A stretch of DNA of 64,000 nucleotides from Notamacropus eugenii (GCF_028372415.1 NC_092873.1:356714128-356778127); one strand, 5' to 3'. Positions 1-24,290 are shown, numbered from the stretch's first letter. Notes: generated by a model from the letters alone, not told the origin. Numbers and translations are program-made.

Positions 1-84
1 CATCATTTAGACAGTGCTTTAAGCTTATGCGTTCTCAGATTCATAGGATATCAGAAGTGTTATTTACTTAAGCCCACAACTTAA

Positions 85-245
85 GCCAGGAGGACTGTGA
101 CTTGCCCAAGACCACTTGGGTAATAAGACTGAACCACGATCTGAACCTAGGTCCTCTAACTCTAAATCCAGCGTTTTTTCCATTTCCTTCCCTAAAGTGA
201 ATGTAGACTTCTCTAGGATTTGAACCCAGGAGTCCTGGAAGCCTT
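85..245 (-). repeat. MIR-type SINE fragment
   Basis: Reads as the reverse complement of a tRNA-derived CORE-SINE: 'gacttgcccaag' followed by 'gaacctaggtcctctaac'. Old and diverged. No gene is seen in the first 600 bases. Confidence 0.6.
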
Positions 246-597
246 AAACAATAATCTTGTCCCTAGACCATCTGGCTTTCTTTAAAGTGCCATACCTTTT
301 ATGGGAAATTGTATTTTGTTTTGATTTTTAAAATGTTTTATTACAAGCTTAATAATTGAATATCAGGGCAGCTAGTTAGACTTGCTTAATAATTCCTTCT
401 AAATCTCAGAGCATATTTAATGTGACTATTTCCACATTTCAGTGCATCCATTCCAAGAGCCATCAGGACTCTTTGTCTCTTCATTCCCTTCTCTTTCCAT
501 TATCCTTCCTCCCTCTTCTCCTAAATAAAACATTTATCAAGTACTTGCTCTGCCCCACCAAGCACTGTGGTTATAAACCACCTCATTTACACAGAAG

Positions 598-800
598 GAA
601 ATGGAATTACCATGGAGTAGTAGATGAAGCGCTGCACTTGGAGTCTGGAAGATCTGGGCTCAAATTCTGCCTCAGATACTTAATAGTGATATGACCTGGG
701 TAAATCACTTAATCTCTCTGTGCCTTAGTTTCTTCATCTAGAAAATGAAGAAATTGATTTCTGAGGCCCCTTTCAACTCTGAATATGTGATCCTATAAGT
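598..800 (+). repeat. MIR/MON-type SINE
   Basis: Sense-orientation CORE-SINE: a body with 'ttggagtctggaagatct' and 'caaattctgcctcagatac', then 'taaatcacttaatctctctg' and a 'cctcagtttcttcatct'-like stretch. Confidence 0.65.
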
Positions 801-905
801 CCCAGAGAAGTGACTTGGCCAAGATCATATAGCTAATAATCAGTAGAGCCATAATTTGAATCCAGGTCTTCTGCCTCCAAGTTCAGTATCCTTTCGATTC
901 TCTGT
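800..905 (-). repeat. MIR-type SINE fragment
   Basis: Antisense CORE-SINE: 'gacttggccaagatcatata' then 'ttgaatccaggtcttctgcc'. It abuts the sense SINE just before it, so the two are in opposite orientation. Confidence 0.55.
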
Positions 906-1004
906 ATAGGAATACACCAAGTAGGCTCACAGGCACTGAAAACACAGTAGAAATCTTTTCAGGCCTCTGCTGTCAGGGGACCAGATGAGCATCATTGATG
1001 TGCC

Positions 1005-1215
1005 AGGGGCAGCTGGTGGCACAGTGGATAAAGGGCTGGACCCAAAGTCTGGAGGTCCTGAATTCAAATCCAGCCTCAGACCCATAATGGTTATGTGACC
1101 TTCAGCACATGACTTAATCTCTATTCACCTCAGTTTCCTCATCAGTGAAATGAGGATGGCAGTACCTACCACCCAGGGTTGTTTGGATTTTGTTGTATTT
1201 AAAAGCAGTTGAGAT
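1005..1215 (+). repeat. MON-type SINE
   Basis: Starts with the marsupial SINE head 'gggcagctggtggcacagtg', then 'gaattcaaatccagcctcag' and 'cctcagtttcctcatcag'. Nearly full-length, sense orientation. Confidence 0.7.
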
Positions 1216-1672
1216 AATATTTACAATGCCTGAAGCATTGTTGGCGCTATCAATTTTATTATAATTATGTCGTTTTCTGTAGGCAGGCAGTCCTGTTTCA
1301 GGAACTGAATGAAATTGCTTCTGAGGGTCTGCTCAGCTCTAATATTCTCTGGATCTGTGTCTATTCTCTTTTTAGAAAACAGTGATAAAAACAGAGCCAT
1401 TAAACTATTATCCCCATCATCAAAGTGAAAAGTGAGAGAAAAGACACTACTGGTAGCACAACAGCAGCCAGACTCCATCCTTCTGTCTTTATATCTCTCT
1501 CTCTTTTCCCTCCATAAGCAAACTTTACCCCACACCTACCCAGTCAAACAAACCTTTCAGATGTCAATAAAAAAGCCCCCTTCATTCTTCTAACTTAATA
1601 AGAATGTAAATTGCAGTGGATGGGGGGGAGAGGGGAGGAGGAAGGACATAGGAATGATAGATGCCCCCTCAC

Positions 1673-1796
1673 CTCTTCATGGTTCTTTTTAAGGTAAGCC
1701 AACTCTTCCATCACACTTTCAATCTGCATCTCCAGGTCAGCCCTGGGCAGGGTCAATTTATCCAGCACCCTGCCCAAGGCTTGTTTATTCTCATAC
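1673..1796 (-). pseudogene. isolated type I keratin exon 3, KRT12-like, with an in-frame deletion
   Basis: The minus strand has a 3' splice site (AG just right of 1796), a 124-bp open segment and a GTGAGG donor at 1672. After a phase-1 nucleotide it encodes [16 protein letters not shown], then [10 protein letters not shown] and [12 protein letters not shown]. This is the coil 1B segment that exon 3 encodes in type I keratins and is closest, from memory, to KRT12. The usual exon is 157 bp, as in the KRT20 exon here. This one lacks 33 bp (11 codons) between YENKQAL and RVLD. No exon 1 or exon 2 is visible between it and the KRT20 3' end, where they should lie; exons 4-8 would fall outside the window. 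Human gene order places KRT12 on this side of KRT20. A dead relic is the best reading; an alternative is a live gene with undetected 5' exons. Confidence 0.6.
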
Positions 1797-1929
1797 CTTA
1801 AAAGGAAAGGGCAGGATATTCCAGGGGACCAAAATTAAATAATTAAAAACCCAAACCCACCTGAAGAAGTGATGTGTTTCAGGCATTAAAGCATAAGCAT
1901 TTTGAATGGCATTTAACTCAGGATAGAGA

Positions 1930-2045
1930 ATCAACATGGCTTAAGGGATAGCAAGCTACCCTTGGAGAAGGGAAAGCCTAAGTTCAGGCTCTGACTCAGT
2001 TTACTTGTTAATTGTGTAACCTAAAGCAAGTCACTTGAGTTTTTA
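1930..2045 (+). repeat. MIR-type SINE fragment
   Basis: Diverged sense SINE: 'caggctctgactcagtttac' and 'taacctaaagcaagtcactt'. Confidence 0.5.
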
Positions 2046-3124
2046 GTGTCCCTGGAAGCAGTTTAAGTCTAAAAATGACTTGTGGGCTGCTGAAGAGAAT
2101 CAGAAAAGGAAGTTTCTGCACTGAAAATTTCCTATGCTGAAAAAAACCCACATATCTATTGTACCAAATCAAATGGAGTAATGATTTTATAGGCACACTT
2201 AGTTCCTTCCAGATTATGACCTCCCATTAAGAAAGACGTAGTTTTCCTGTTTAGCTTGGCTAGAAGCTTTCCCAAAGTTGTTTCTGTCATAGCTTCTAAG
2301 AGATCACAGTCACATTAGTTGAGAGTTCAGGAACTTAGCGTAATTTGCCTTCACTTCATTTTTAAGAAAGAAGGTCCTTTGGATATTTTCTTTTTCATTC
2401 TTGAATGAGTCACTCTGACTACTTCTCCAGCTTCTTGCACTTCATTTTTCTTCTGGTGACCTGGATCTTGCCCAGAGGAATCATAGTCTTATCATAGGAG
2501 GCTGGTACTTTGGCCGTATCTGGCTTTCTATGTCCTGCTCACCATTTTGGTTCCCTGGATTTTCTTCCTTTGTGTTCAGGTTTTCCTGCTGGCCAAAAAT
2601 GGTATGTCCTTCTCTATCTTTTCAGTTTGACCACTCAGTTTGGACAGTCTCCCTTCTTTTCCCTACCCCAGTAGTCATGGCAAGAAAAGGTGGTGGAGTT
2701 AGCCATCTCCCACTCTTAGAATCTACTTCCTCCTTTTGCTAAGCTTTCAAAGACTTTCTCCTTCTTCAAAGCTCCTATGGGAAAATTTCCTTGATTCTCC
2801 CCATTGGAAATATTCTCTGCCATCCTCAATTGTGTCCCCTTCATTATATCATGTATTACACATCATGTCGTCAAAGAAATTTATGACAAAAGAAGAAGAT
2901 GGATGTATAACAAGAGGATCACAGGTGTATTGCTTTTGTGACTCAGGGATATCCTTGTGATATCAGGAAAAGATATAGAAAACCCTTAGCATATTCCCTT
3001 GTGAAACACTTCTGGAAGGGGAAGAATTCCAAAATGATCAGGCATACATACATTTAAACCTGCATCATTGAAAGCAATATCCACATCACTCAGATAATAG
3101 TTCTATTTGAGTATTGAATATCAG
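2046..3124. other. unassigned intergenic DNA
   Basis: No gene, splice-flanked exon or recognised repeat seen. Several short open frames exist but none resembles a known protein. Keratin exons 1 and 2 were looked for here and not found. Confidence 0.4.
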
Positions 3125-4000
3125 AGGTACTTTTCTTTTTCTTTTTCTTTTTTTTGACTTTCCTACCATTGCTCCTTTTTTTAAAAATTTTTTTAATTAA
3201 CTTTTAACATTCATTTTCACAAAATTTTGGGTTCCAAATTTTCTCCCCTTTTGTCCCCTCCCCCCACCCCATAACACTGAGCATTCTAATTGCCCCTATC
3301 ACCAATCTGCCTTCTCTTCTATCATCCCTCCCTTCCCTTGTCCCTATCTTCTCTTTTGTCCTGTGGGGCCAGATAACTTTCTATACCCCATTACCTGTAT
3401 TTCTTATTTCCTAGTAGCAAAAACAGTACTGAACAGTTGTTACTAAAATTTGAATTCCAACTTCTCTTCATCCCTCCCTCCCCACCCATTCCCTTTGGGA
3501 AGACAAGTAATTCAACATAGGCCATATCTGTGTAGTTTTGCAAATGACTTCCATGATAGTCATGTTGTGTAAGACTAACTGTATTTCCCTCCATCCTATC
3601 CTGCCCCCCATTGCTTCTGTTCCCTCTTTTGATCCTGTCCCTCCCAAGAGTGTTGACTTCAGATTGCTCCCTCCTCCCACTGCCCTCCCTTCCATCATCC
3701 CCCCCACTGTGCTTATCCCCTTCTCCCCACTTTCCTGTATTGTTAGATAGGTTTTCATACCAAAATGAGTGTGCATTTTATTCCTTTCTTTAGTCGAATG
3801 TGATAAGAGTAAGCTTCATGTTTTTCCTCTCACCTCCCCACTTTTTCCCTCCACTGGAAAGTCTTTTACTTGCCTCTTTTATAAGATAATTTGCCCCATT
3901 CCATTTCTCCCTTTCTTCTCCCAATATATCTCTCTCTCAGCCCTTAATTTCACTTTTCAAAGATATGATCCAATCCTAATCAATTCACTCTGTCATCTTT

Positions 4001-4031
4001 GTCTCTGTGTGTGAGTGTGTATGTGTGTGTG

Positions 4032-4080
<49 letters not shown>
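4001..4080. repeat. (GT)n microsatellite inside HAL1 copy 1
   Basis: About 80 bases of GT repeat with a few interruptions, at the junction between ORF1 and the 3' region of the element. Copies 2 and 4 have the same repeat at the same place. Confidence 0.85.
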
Positions 4081-4083
<3 letters not shown>

Positions 4084-4203
4084 CCCACCAACTACCCAGA
4101 TACTGAAAAGTTTCAAGAGTTACAAATATTGTCTTTCCATGTAGGAATGTAAACAGTTCAACTTTAGTAAGTCCCTTATGACTTCTCTTTGCTCTTTACC
4201 TTT

Positions 4204-5330
4204 TCATGCTTCTCTTCTTTCTTGTGTTTGAAAGTCAAATTTTCTTTTCAGCTCTGGTCTTTTCATCAAGAGTGCTTGAAAGTCCTCTGTGACATTGAAA
4301 GACCATTTTTTCCCCTGAAGTATTATACTTAGTTTTGCTGGATAGGTGATTCTTGGTTTTAGTTCTAGTTCCTTTGACTTCTGGAATATGATATTCCATG
4401 CCCTTCGATCCCTTAATGTAGAAGCTGCTAGATCTTGTGTTATCCTGATTGTATTTCCACAATACTTGAATTGTTTCTTTCTAGCTGCTTGCAATATTTT
4501 CTCCTTGACCAGGGAACTCTGGAATTTGGCCACAATGTTCCTAGGAGTTTCTCCTTTTGGATCTCTTTCAGGAAGTGATCTGTGGATTCCTTGAATACTT
4601 ATTTTACCCTCTGGTTCTAGAATCTCAGGGCAATTTTCCTTGATAATTTCATGAAAGATGATGTCTAGGCTCTTTTTTTGATCATGGCTTTCAGGTAGTC
4701 CCATAATTTTCAAATTGTCTCTCCTGAGTCTATTTTCCAGGTCAGTTGTTTTTCCAATGAGTTATTTCACATTTTCTTCCATTTTTACATTTTTTTGGTT
4801 TTGTTTTGTCATTTCTTGATTTCTCATAACGTCATTAGCTTCCATCTGTTCCATTCTAATTTTCAAAGAACTATTTGAAAGAACAGTGAGCTTTTGAACC
4901 TCCTTTTGCATTTGGCTAATTCTGCTTTTGAAAGCATTCTTCTCCTCATTGGCTTTTTGTCCCTCTTTTGCCATTTGAATTAGCCTCTTTTTCAAGGTGT
5001 TATGTTCTTCAGCATTTTTTTGGGTTTCCTTTAGCAAGGTGTTGACCTGCTTCTCATGCTTTTCTTGCATTTCTCTCATTTCTCTTCCCAGCTTTTCCTC
5101 CACCTCTCTAACTGGATTTTCAACATCCTTTTTGAGCTCTTCCATGGTCTGAGCCCACTGAATATGTATTCTTGATGTTTGGGATACAGACGCCTTGACT
5201 TCTGTGTCTTTCCCTGATGGTAAGCCTTGTTATTCCTCACCCAAAAGGAAAGGAGGAGGTGTCTGTTCACCAAGAAAGTAACCTTCTATGGTCTTATTTT
5301 TTTCCCTTTTCTGGACATTTTCCCAGCCAG
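4204..5330 (-). pseudogene. broken L1-type ORF1 of HAL1 copy 1
   Basis: ORF1p is the RNA-binding coiled-coil protein of L1 elements. Two readable blocks remain. At 5145-4762 there are 127 residues of Lys/Glu-rich coiled coil (EELKKDVENP, LGREMREMQEKHEKQVN). At 4713-4204 there are 169 residues with the RRM-like start KIMGLPESHD and the C-terminal domain (RITQDLAASTLRDRRAW, RITYPAKLSI, RPELKRKFDF). A stop or frameshift near 4760-4715 separates them. No intact protein is possible. Confidence 0.8.
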
Positions 5331-5392
5331 TGACTTGATTTCTGAGTGTCCTCCCCACACCCATCTGGCCTCCACATCCACCCAGACAGCAC

Positions 5393-6040
5393 TTGGGGTC
5401 TGAGATTCAAATGGTGCTTCCCATCCTCAGGGCTTTCGGCAGGGGCGAGGCTGCTATTCACTGTGAGATTAAGTTCAGGTGTTCAGGTGGGGGCAGGGCC
5501 GCCACTTGGGCTCAGTTCCCTCAGGGTGTTTATGTGGAGACCTTCAACAATGAATCCTGGCTCCTGTCTGTTTGGGGAGCCCCTGTCTGCTGCTGCCTCC
5601 CGAGGGGGCCCGAGCCATGGAGACACCCCGCTTCCCTCCTGGCAAGCCAAAAAGATTCTCTCACTCACCCCTACCGCCTGTGGGTGGAGGGACCTGCACA
5701 GATGCTGGAGATTCTGTCCCTGAAGCCTGCTCAGATCTGCTCCTCTCAGTGCCACGTGGCCAAGGCAGAGCTCGGCTCTGCTCTGGGTCTGGCTTGCGAC
5801 AGACCTTTGGTGTCCGCTTTCAGGGCTCTCAGGAACAGAAATCTCCTCCACTTTGTTGTTCTGTGGCTTCTGCTGCTCCAGAATTTGTTGGGAGTTCTTC
5901 TTTGCAGATATTTTATGGGCTGTGGGTTCAGAGCTTGCATATGTGTATCTTTCTACTCTGCCATCTTGGCTCCTCCCCTCTTAGGTACTTTTCAAAGTAA
6001 AATACAAAACTTCAGGCACAACTCTGCTAAATATGTATAG
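5393..6040 (+). other. antisense open frame across the 5' end of HAL1 copy 1
   Basis: A 215-codon open frame runs antisense to the element through its 5' region and out past the insertion boundary (5982) into flanking DNA. Copy 4 has the matching frame at 58919-58260. Shared blocks include YVETFNNES and NLLHFVVLWLLLLQNLLGVL, a hydrophobic segment that could span a membrane. It recalls the antisense ORF0 of primate L1, but the region is stop-poor in several frames, so coding is not shown. Confidence 0.35.
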
Positions 6041-7859
6041 GTACATGCATACATGCATATGCGCACACAAAAGAGGCATAAATATATATGCACATATACA
6101 TACACAGTACATTTTGTCCAACATTTTGCATTCTGCTTCTGAAGTTATTGGAGTTGACTGAACTTACTTTTCCTTAATCCTTAGTGGTTTAAAAATGTCC
6201 TTTCAGACTCATTTAACTTTAATAAAGTTGACACCATAGACGTTTTGATGAAAATTTGTTCTGAATCTCATTATGTTCAGTGAACAGACACACATTACAA
6301 CCAAAAAGCAAATGTCAGTGGAAACGTCCTTTACTACTATTTTTGCATAACAGAAATCAATTAGCTCTCTCTCTTTTTTTTTCTTGCAGCCTTGATAGAT
6401 GAAAAGAATTGTTTCTGACAACTTGACAACTTTAGGCTTATATGTATATTGCAATAGGCTGGTGGAATTTTAAGCGGAAGAAAGACTTGTGTTGGAGTTA
6501 CAGAGAGGAGCAGTAAGTTTAATTTGAGAATCCACAGCTTCCTTCAAAAGTTTACATAATCTTTGGCTAACTAAAAAAAATTTGCTTAAGAGCAAATGGT
6601 ATCCTAATTAGAGAAAGTTGTTAATATGGTATTGACAGAACAGTAGAAAGGTCAATGGACCTTGAGTCTCAATGAGGTGAAACAATTTGCTAAAGGTCAA
6701 TAGCCAATGAGTGGCTCAGAAAAAGGGATTTGTACCCAGGTCATCGAATTGCAAATTAATCAGTCTTTTTATCACCCCAAATTTATCTATGTGGTACAAA
6801 AACTGATCAGTCATTTTGAGTACAAAGTGGTCATATGTGTATTCTAATTTTAAAGATGATGAGTATTCAGGCACTCAACTTATTACATTATTTATTTGAC
6901 TTTCATTCTTTTCCAACTCTGCTGGGATCTGTATAACATTAAACTTCTCAGAACTAAAGTGGGGAAGAAAAATTCTCCCATTCCCACACAGAGGCTGTAC
7001 ATAGATCTGACAATCTGTATTCCAAGAGGATTAATTAACACAAAACAATCACATAGTTTAATAGTAACCACAGTGAATGGTAAAGTTGCCTATTCTCAAG
7101 AATCTCAAAGAATTTTGCTAAAATCTATGGCTATATATACCTGTATTAAGTAATAATAAGGTCAAAGTTTCTTGTTTTATAGATGACGCAGGAAGGGCAA
7201 ATGATGAAGTTGCATTTTTCCAATTATCTTTGTTGGATATTGGAGGTTAAAACTCTATCATCTAGTTCTTAGACCTCTGTATAGATATGACCACATTCCT
7301 TGGAAGTTAACACTGGGGAAACTGAAGGTTTCACAACTTAAAAGCAATTGTAGAGAAATCTTTATTTTGGTGAAAAAGAGTTGAGTTGGAGAATTGGGCT
7401 GAATCTAGTAATATGAAATCCATTAGAGATAAATGCAAAGTCTAACATATAAATTCACAGAATTAACTTCACAAGTATAGGATGTCAATGTGTGTATCTA
7501 ATGAATGGTAAATGAAGATGCTAACTCCAGGTTATATCTGATCAATGTTTGGTAACAACAGGTCACTTTCAGCTGAGGATCAACATGCATCCACATGAAA
7601 CTACTATAAAGAAAAGGATGTCAACTAATCTTTGAAACCTGAACAAATGCACCATCTAGTTAATTCCCATTCCATCTACAAAATGACCATGCTCAAACCT
7701 TCCTTTTGTGAAATAGTAGTACAAGGAATCCTCAGTGCATCTAATCTATTTATTTGTCATACCATTTACCTCTAAGCATTGAAAAGATAGTTGTCTCTAA
7801 GTTAAATGTGTAAAGGTTAGAATATTTACATTCTCAGTTCACAAAACAAAATAATCACA
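5994..7859. other. unassigned intergenic DNA between HAL1 copy 1 and the KRT20 3' end
   Basis: AT-rich sequence with no recognised gene or clear repeat. A weak SINE-like remnant lies around 6660-6780 ('aacaatttgctaaaggtcaa', 'gtacccaggtcatcgaattg'). Confidence 0.4.
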
Positions 7860-8546
7860 AGTCATTGAATCATATGGTTTATTGACAAGAGTATAAGGAA
7901 AGTCATTATTTCACTTTGTGAGAGGCGAGGGTCCTTGATAATTTCTTAGATGCTCATTCCAAATAAGGTGTTCTGCATTTTTCAGTCACCTAGGTATGTG
8001 CCATGAGTCAAATCCTTAAGAATATGCCTTGTTAGGTGAGTGACGGGCAAGGGATAGAAGTTTAATTCAGAGAAGGTAGAAAGATCCAGACTTCTGGAAT
8101 TTGGTAAGATCTTTGGAGAAGTGGGTATGACTAGGAAACAGACTACAGAAAAACATTACATGTACTTTTGGGGGGAAAAAAACTAAAGAGAGATTTCTCT
8201 TCTATTTGTGTTTGTATCTATAAAATTAGTTTTTTTCATGATTAGAAGGTCCACAACTTTCAGTCAAGAAAGTAGCAAAGATGCTTTAAATTTACTTGCA
8301 CTGATTGCACTAACAGTTAATTTGCAACATTCTTGCAAATGTTCTGAGTGAAGAAGGGTATTTGGAGGGCCTTGAAAAAAAATCCCTTAGAAGAGTGTGA
8401 TCAATGAGTTTCTTATCTCTTGTTACCATAAAACATCCATCAGGCTTTCTGAAAGCTAATTTCCTAGTAGAACGTTGTCAAGTTTGATCAAGTTTTTCTG
8501 ACTTGTTGAACTTGCCTTCTTTGTGTAGTTGCTTATACCCTCTCTT
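7860..8546 (-). other. KRT20: KRT20 3' untranslated region (predicted)
   Basis: Follows the exon 8 stop and ends at the first good poly(A) signal (7878-7883). Length about 690 bases. The cleavage position is inferred, not seen. Confidence 0.5.
7878..7883 (-). terminator. KRT20: KRT20 candidate poly(A) signal
   Basis: AATAAA on the minus strand, about 670 bases after the exon 8 stop. A T/GT-rich stretch (TTATTTTGTTTTGTG) follows about 30 bases downstream, as expected of a cleavage signal. Confidence 0.55.
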
Positions 8547-21829
<13,283 letters not shown>

Positions 21830-21911
21830 GACTGGAGTTGAGGACAGATCACTTGGATCCTCTGGCTACCTACAGGTGGTGGAGTGAAATCTGCCTCCTG
21901 GGAGATAGGGA

Positions 21912-21919
21912 TATTTATA
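21912..21919 (-). promoter_or_regulatory. KRT20: KRT20 TATA box
   Basis: TATAAATA on the minus strand, 83 bases upstream of the ATG. Transcription would start near 21885-21890, giving a 5' UTR of about 55-60 bases. Only about 145 bases of non-HAL1 DNA lie upstream of it. Confidence 0.7.
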
Positions 21920-22889
21920 AACTGGATAGACTCCACCTCTGGTGACACCCACCCTTCCTGTTACCCATACTTATCCATTCTTTACAGGTATCCAGAATTT
22001 GGCAATATGAGAGGGCTCAGAAATGACCAAAAGCAGTCTTCCTCTGGGGGTAGGAGTGAGGGTAGAAATTTTTTTTTAAATGTATTTATTTAACTTTTAC
22101 CATTCATTTTCCAAAAAGTTTGGCTTCCAAATTTTCTCCCCATTTGTTCCCTCCCCCCACCCCAAAATACTGAGCATTATAATTGCCCCTATCACCAATC
22201 TGCTCTCTCTTCTATCATCACTTCCTTCCGTTGTCCTCATCTTCTCTTTTGTCCTGTAGGGCCAGATAACTTTCTATACCCCTTTACCTGTATTTCTAAT
22301 TTCCTAGTAGCAAGAACAGAACTCCACAGCTGTTCCTCAAACTTTGAGTTCCAACTTCTCTTCATCCCTCCCTCCCCACCCATTCCTTTTAGAAGGCAAG
22401 CAATTCAATATATGCCATAGCCGTGTAGTTTTGCAAATGATTTCCATAATACTTACGTTGTGTAAGACTAACTATATTTCTCTCCATCCTATCCTGCCCC
22501 CCACTGCTTCTGTTCTCTCTTTTGATCCTGTCCCTCCCCATGAGTGTTGACTTCAAATTGCTCCCTCCTCCCATTGCCCTCCCTTCCATCATCCCCCCCA
22601 CCCTGCTTATCCCCTTCTCCCCCACTTTCTTGTATTGTAAGATAGGTTTTCATACCAAAATGAGTGTGCATTTTATTTCTTCCTTTAGTGGAATGTGATG
22701 AGAGTAAATTTTATGTTTTTCTCTCACCTCCCCTCTTTTTCCCTTCACTAAAAAGTCTTTTGCTTGCCTCTTATGAGAGATAATTTGCCCCATTTCATTT
22801 CTCCTTTTCTCCTCCCAATATATTTCTCTTACCACTTAATTTCATTTTTATAAGATATGATCCCATCCTATATAATTCACTCTGTGCTG

Positions 22890-22911
22890 TGTGTGTGTGT
22901 GTGTGTGTGTG
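22890..22911. repeat. (GT)n inside HAL1 copy 2
   Basis: Short GT run at the same place as in copies 1 and 4. Confidence 0.8.
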
Positions 22912-23047
22912 TAATCACACCCATTACCCAGACACTGAAAAGTTTCAAGAGTTACAAATATTGTCTTTCCATGTAGGAATGTGAACAGTTCAACTTTAGT
23001 AAGTCCCTTATGACTTCTCTTTGATGTTTCCCTTTTCATGTTTCTCT

Positions 23048-24150
23048 TCATTCTTGTGTTTGAAAGTCAAATTTTCTTTTCAGCTCTGGTCTTTTCATCA
23101 AGAATGCTTGAAAGTCCTCTCTTTCATTGAAAGAACATTTTTCCCCCTGATGTATTATAGTCAGTTTTGCTGGGTAGGTGGTTCTTGGCTTTAGTCCTAG
23201 TTCCTTTGACTTCTGGAATATGATATTCCGCGCCCTTCGATCCCTTAATGTAGAAGCTGCTAGATGTTGTGTTATCCTGATTGTAATTCCACAATACTTG
23301 AATTGTTTCTTTCTAGCTGCTTGCAAAATTTTCTCCTTGACTAGGGAACTCTGGAATTTGGCCATAATGTTCTTAGGAGTTTCTCTTTTTGGATCTCTTT
23401 CAGGAGGTGATTGGTGGATTTCTTGAATAATTATTTTGCCCTCTGGTTCTAGAATCTCAGGGCAATTTTCCTTGATAATTTCATGAAAGATGATGTCTAG
23501 GCTCTTTTTTTTTGGATCATGGCTTTCAGATAGTCCCATAATTTTCAAATTGTCTCTCCTGGATCTATTTTCCAGGTCAGTTGTTTTTGAAATGAGATAT
23601 TTCACATTATCTTCCATTTGTTCTTTCTTTGGGTTTTGGTTTGTGATTTCTTGGTTTCCCATGAAGTCATTGGCCTCCATCTGTTCCATTCATATTTTTA
23701 AAGAACTATTTTCTTCAGTGAGCTTTTGGACCTCCTCTTCCATTTGGCTAATTCATCTTTTTAAAGCCATCTTCCCCTCATTGGTTTTTTTCCCTCTTTT
23801 GCCAGTTGAATTAGCCTATTTTTCAAGGTGTTATTTTCTTCAGCATTTTTTTGGGTGTCCTTTGGCAAGGTGTTGACCTGCTTTTCATGCTTTTCTTGCA
23901 ACTCTCTCATTTCTCTTCCCAGTTTTTCCTCCTCCTCTCTAACTTGATTTTCAAAATCCTTTTTGAGCTCTTCCATGGCCTGAGCCTATTGGATTTTTAT
24001 TTTGGATGTTTGGGATACAGAAGCCTTGATTTCTATGTCTTTCCCTGATGGTAAGCATTGTTCTTTCTCATCTGAAAGGAAGGAAGGAGATATCTGTTCA
24101 CCAAGAACGTAACCTTCTATGGTCTCACTTTTTTCCCTTTTCTGGGCATT
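23048..24150 (-). pseudogene. broken ORF1 of HAL1 copy 2
   Basis: The longest block, 23689-23048, gives 213 codons from the end of the coiled coil through RRM and C-terminal domain (NLKIMGLSESHD, RITQHLAASTLRDRRARN, FDFQTQE). A second block lies at 23976-23761 (MEELKKDFENQVREEEEKLG). Stops or frameshifts separate them. Confidence 0.78.
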
Positions 24151-24290
24151 TTCCCAGCCAGTGACTTGACTTCTGAGTGCCCTCTCCACACCCACCTCGC
24201 CTCCAGATCCTCCCAGCCAGCACTTAGTGTCTGAGATTCAAATGTTGCTCCCCAGCCTCACGGCTTTCGGCGGGTCACGGCTACCAAGGT

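Larger units (their letters stand above)
3136..5982 (-). mobile_element. HAL1 (half-L1) element, copy 1, with target-site duplication
   Basis: Minus-strand element. The 5' end lies near 5982 and starts with the L1-type GGAGCCAAGATGGCAGAG. A GC-rich 5' region follows, then a broken ORF1 (about 5330-4204), a (CA)n tract, a purine-rich 3' region and an A-rich tail. There is no ORF2 between ORF1 and the tail. An 11-bp duplication AGGTACTTTTC flanks it at 3125-3135 and 5983-5993. The tail is double: after the family's own 3' end near 3180 there are about 20 extra bases and a second A-rich run, as expected of a short 3' transduction. Confidence 0.8.
22065..24290 (-). mobile_element. HAL1 element, copy 2, 5'-truncated, next to the KRT20 promoter
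   Basis: Same layout as copy 1: ORF1, (CA)n, purine-rich 3' region and A-rich tail (poly-T at 22065-22080 on the plus strand). Alignment with copy 1 is lost near 24290, inside the GC-rich 5' region, so the 5' end is missing. No clean target-site duplication was found. The tail end lies about 235 bases upstream of the KRT20 ATG. Confidence 0.75.

Noticed and set aside
2440..2600. Minus-strand text with basic-residue-rich reading, considered as a retrocopied gene
   Set aside because: Stops in every frame, no recognised protein, no poly-A tail or duplication found.
22065..22090. Possible target-site duplication for HAL1 copy 2 (GGTAGAAATTT left, GGTAATTTC right)
   Set aside because: The match is too short and gapped to accept, unlike the clear duplications of copies 1, 3 and 4.
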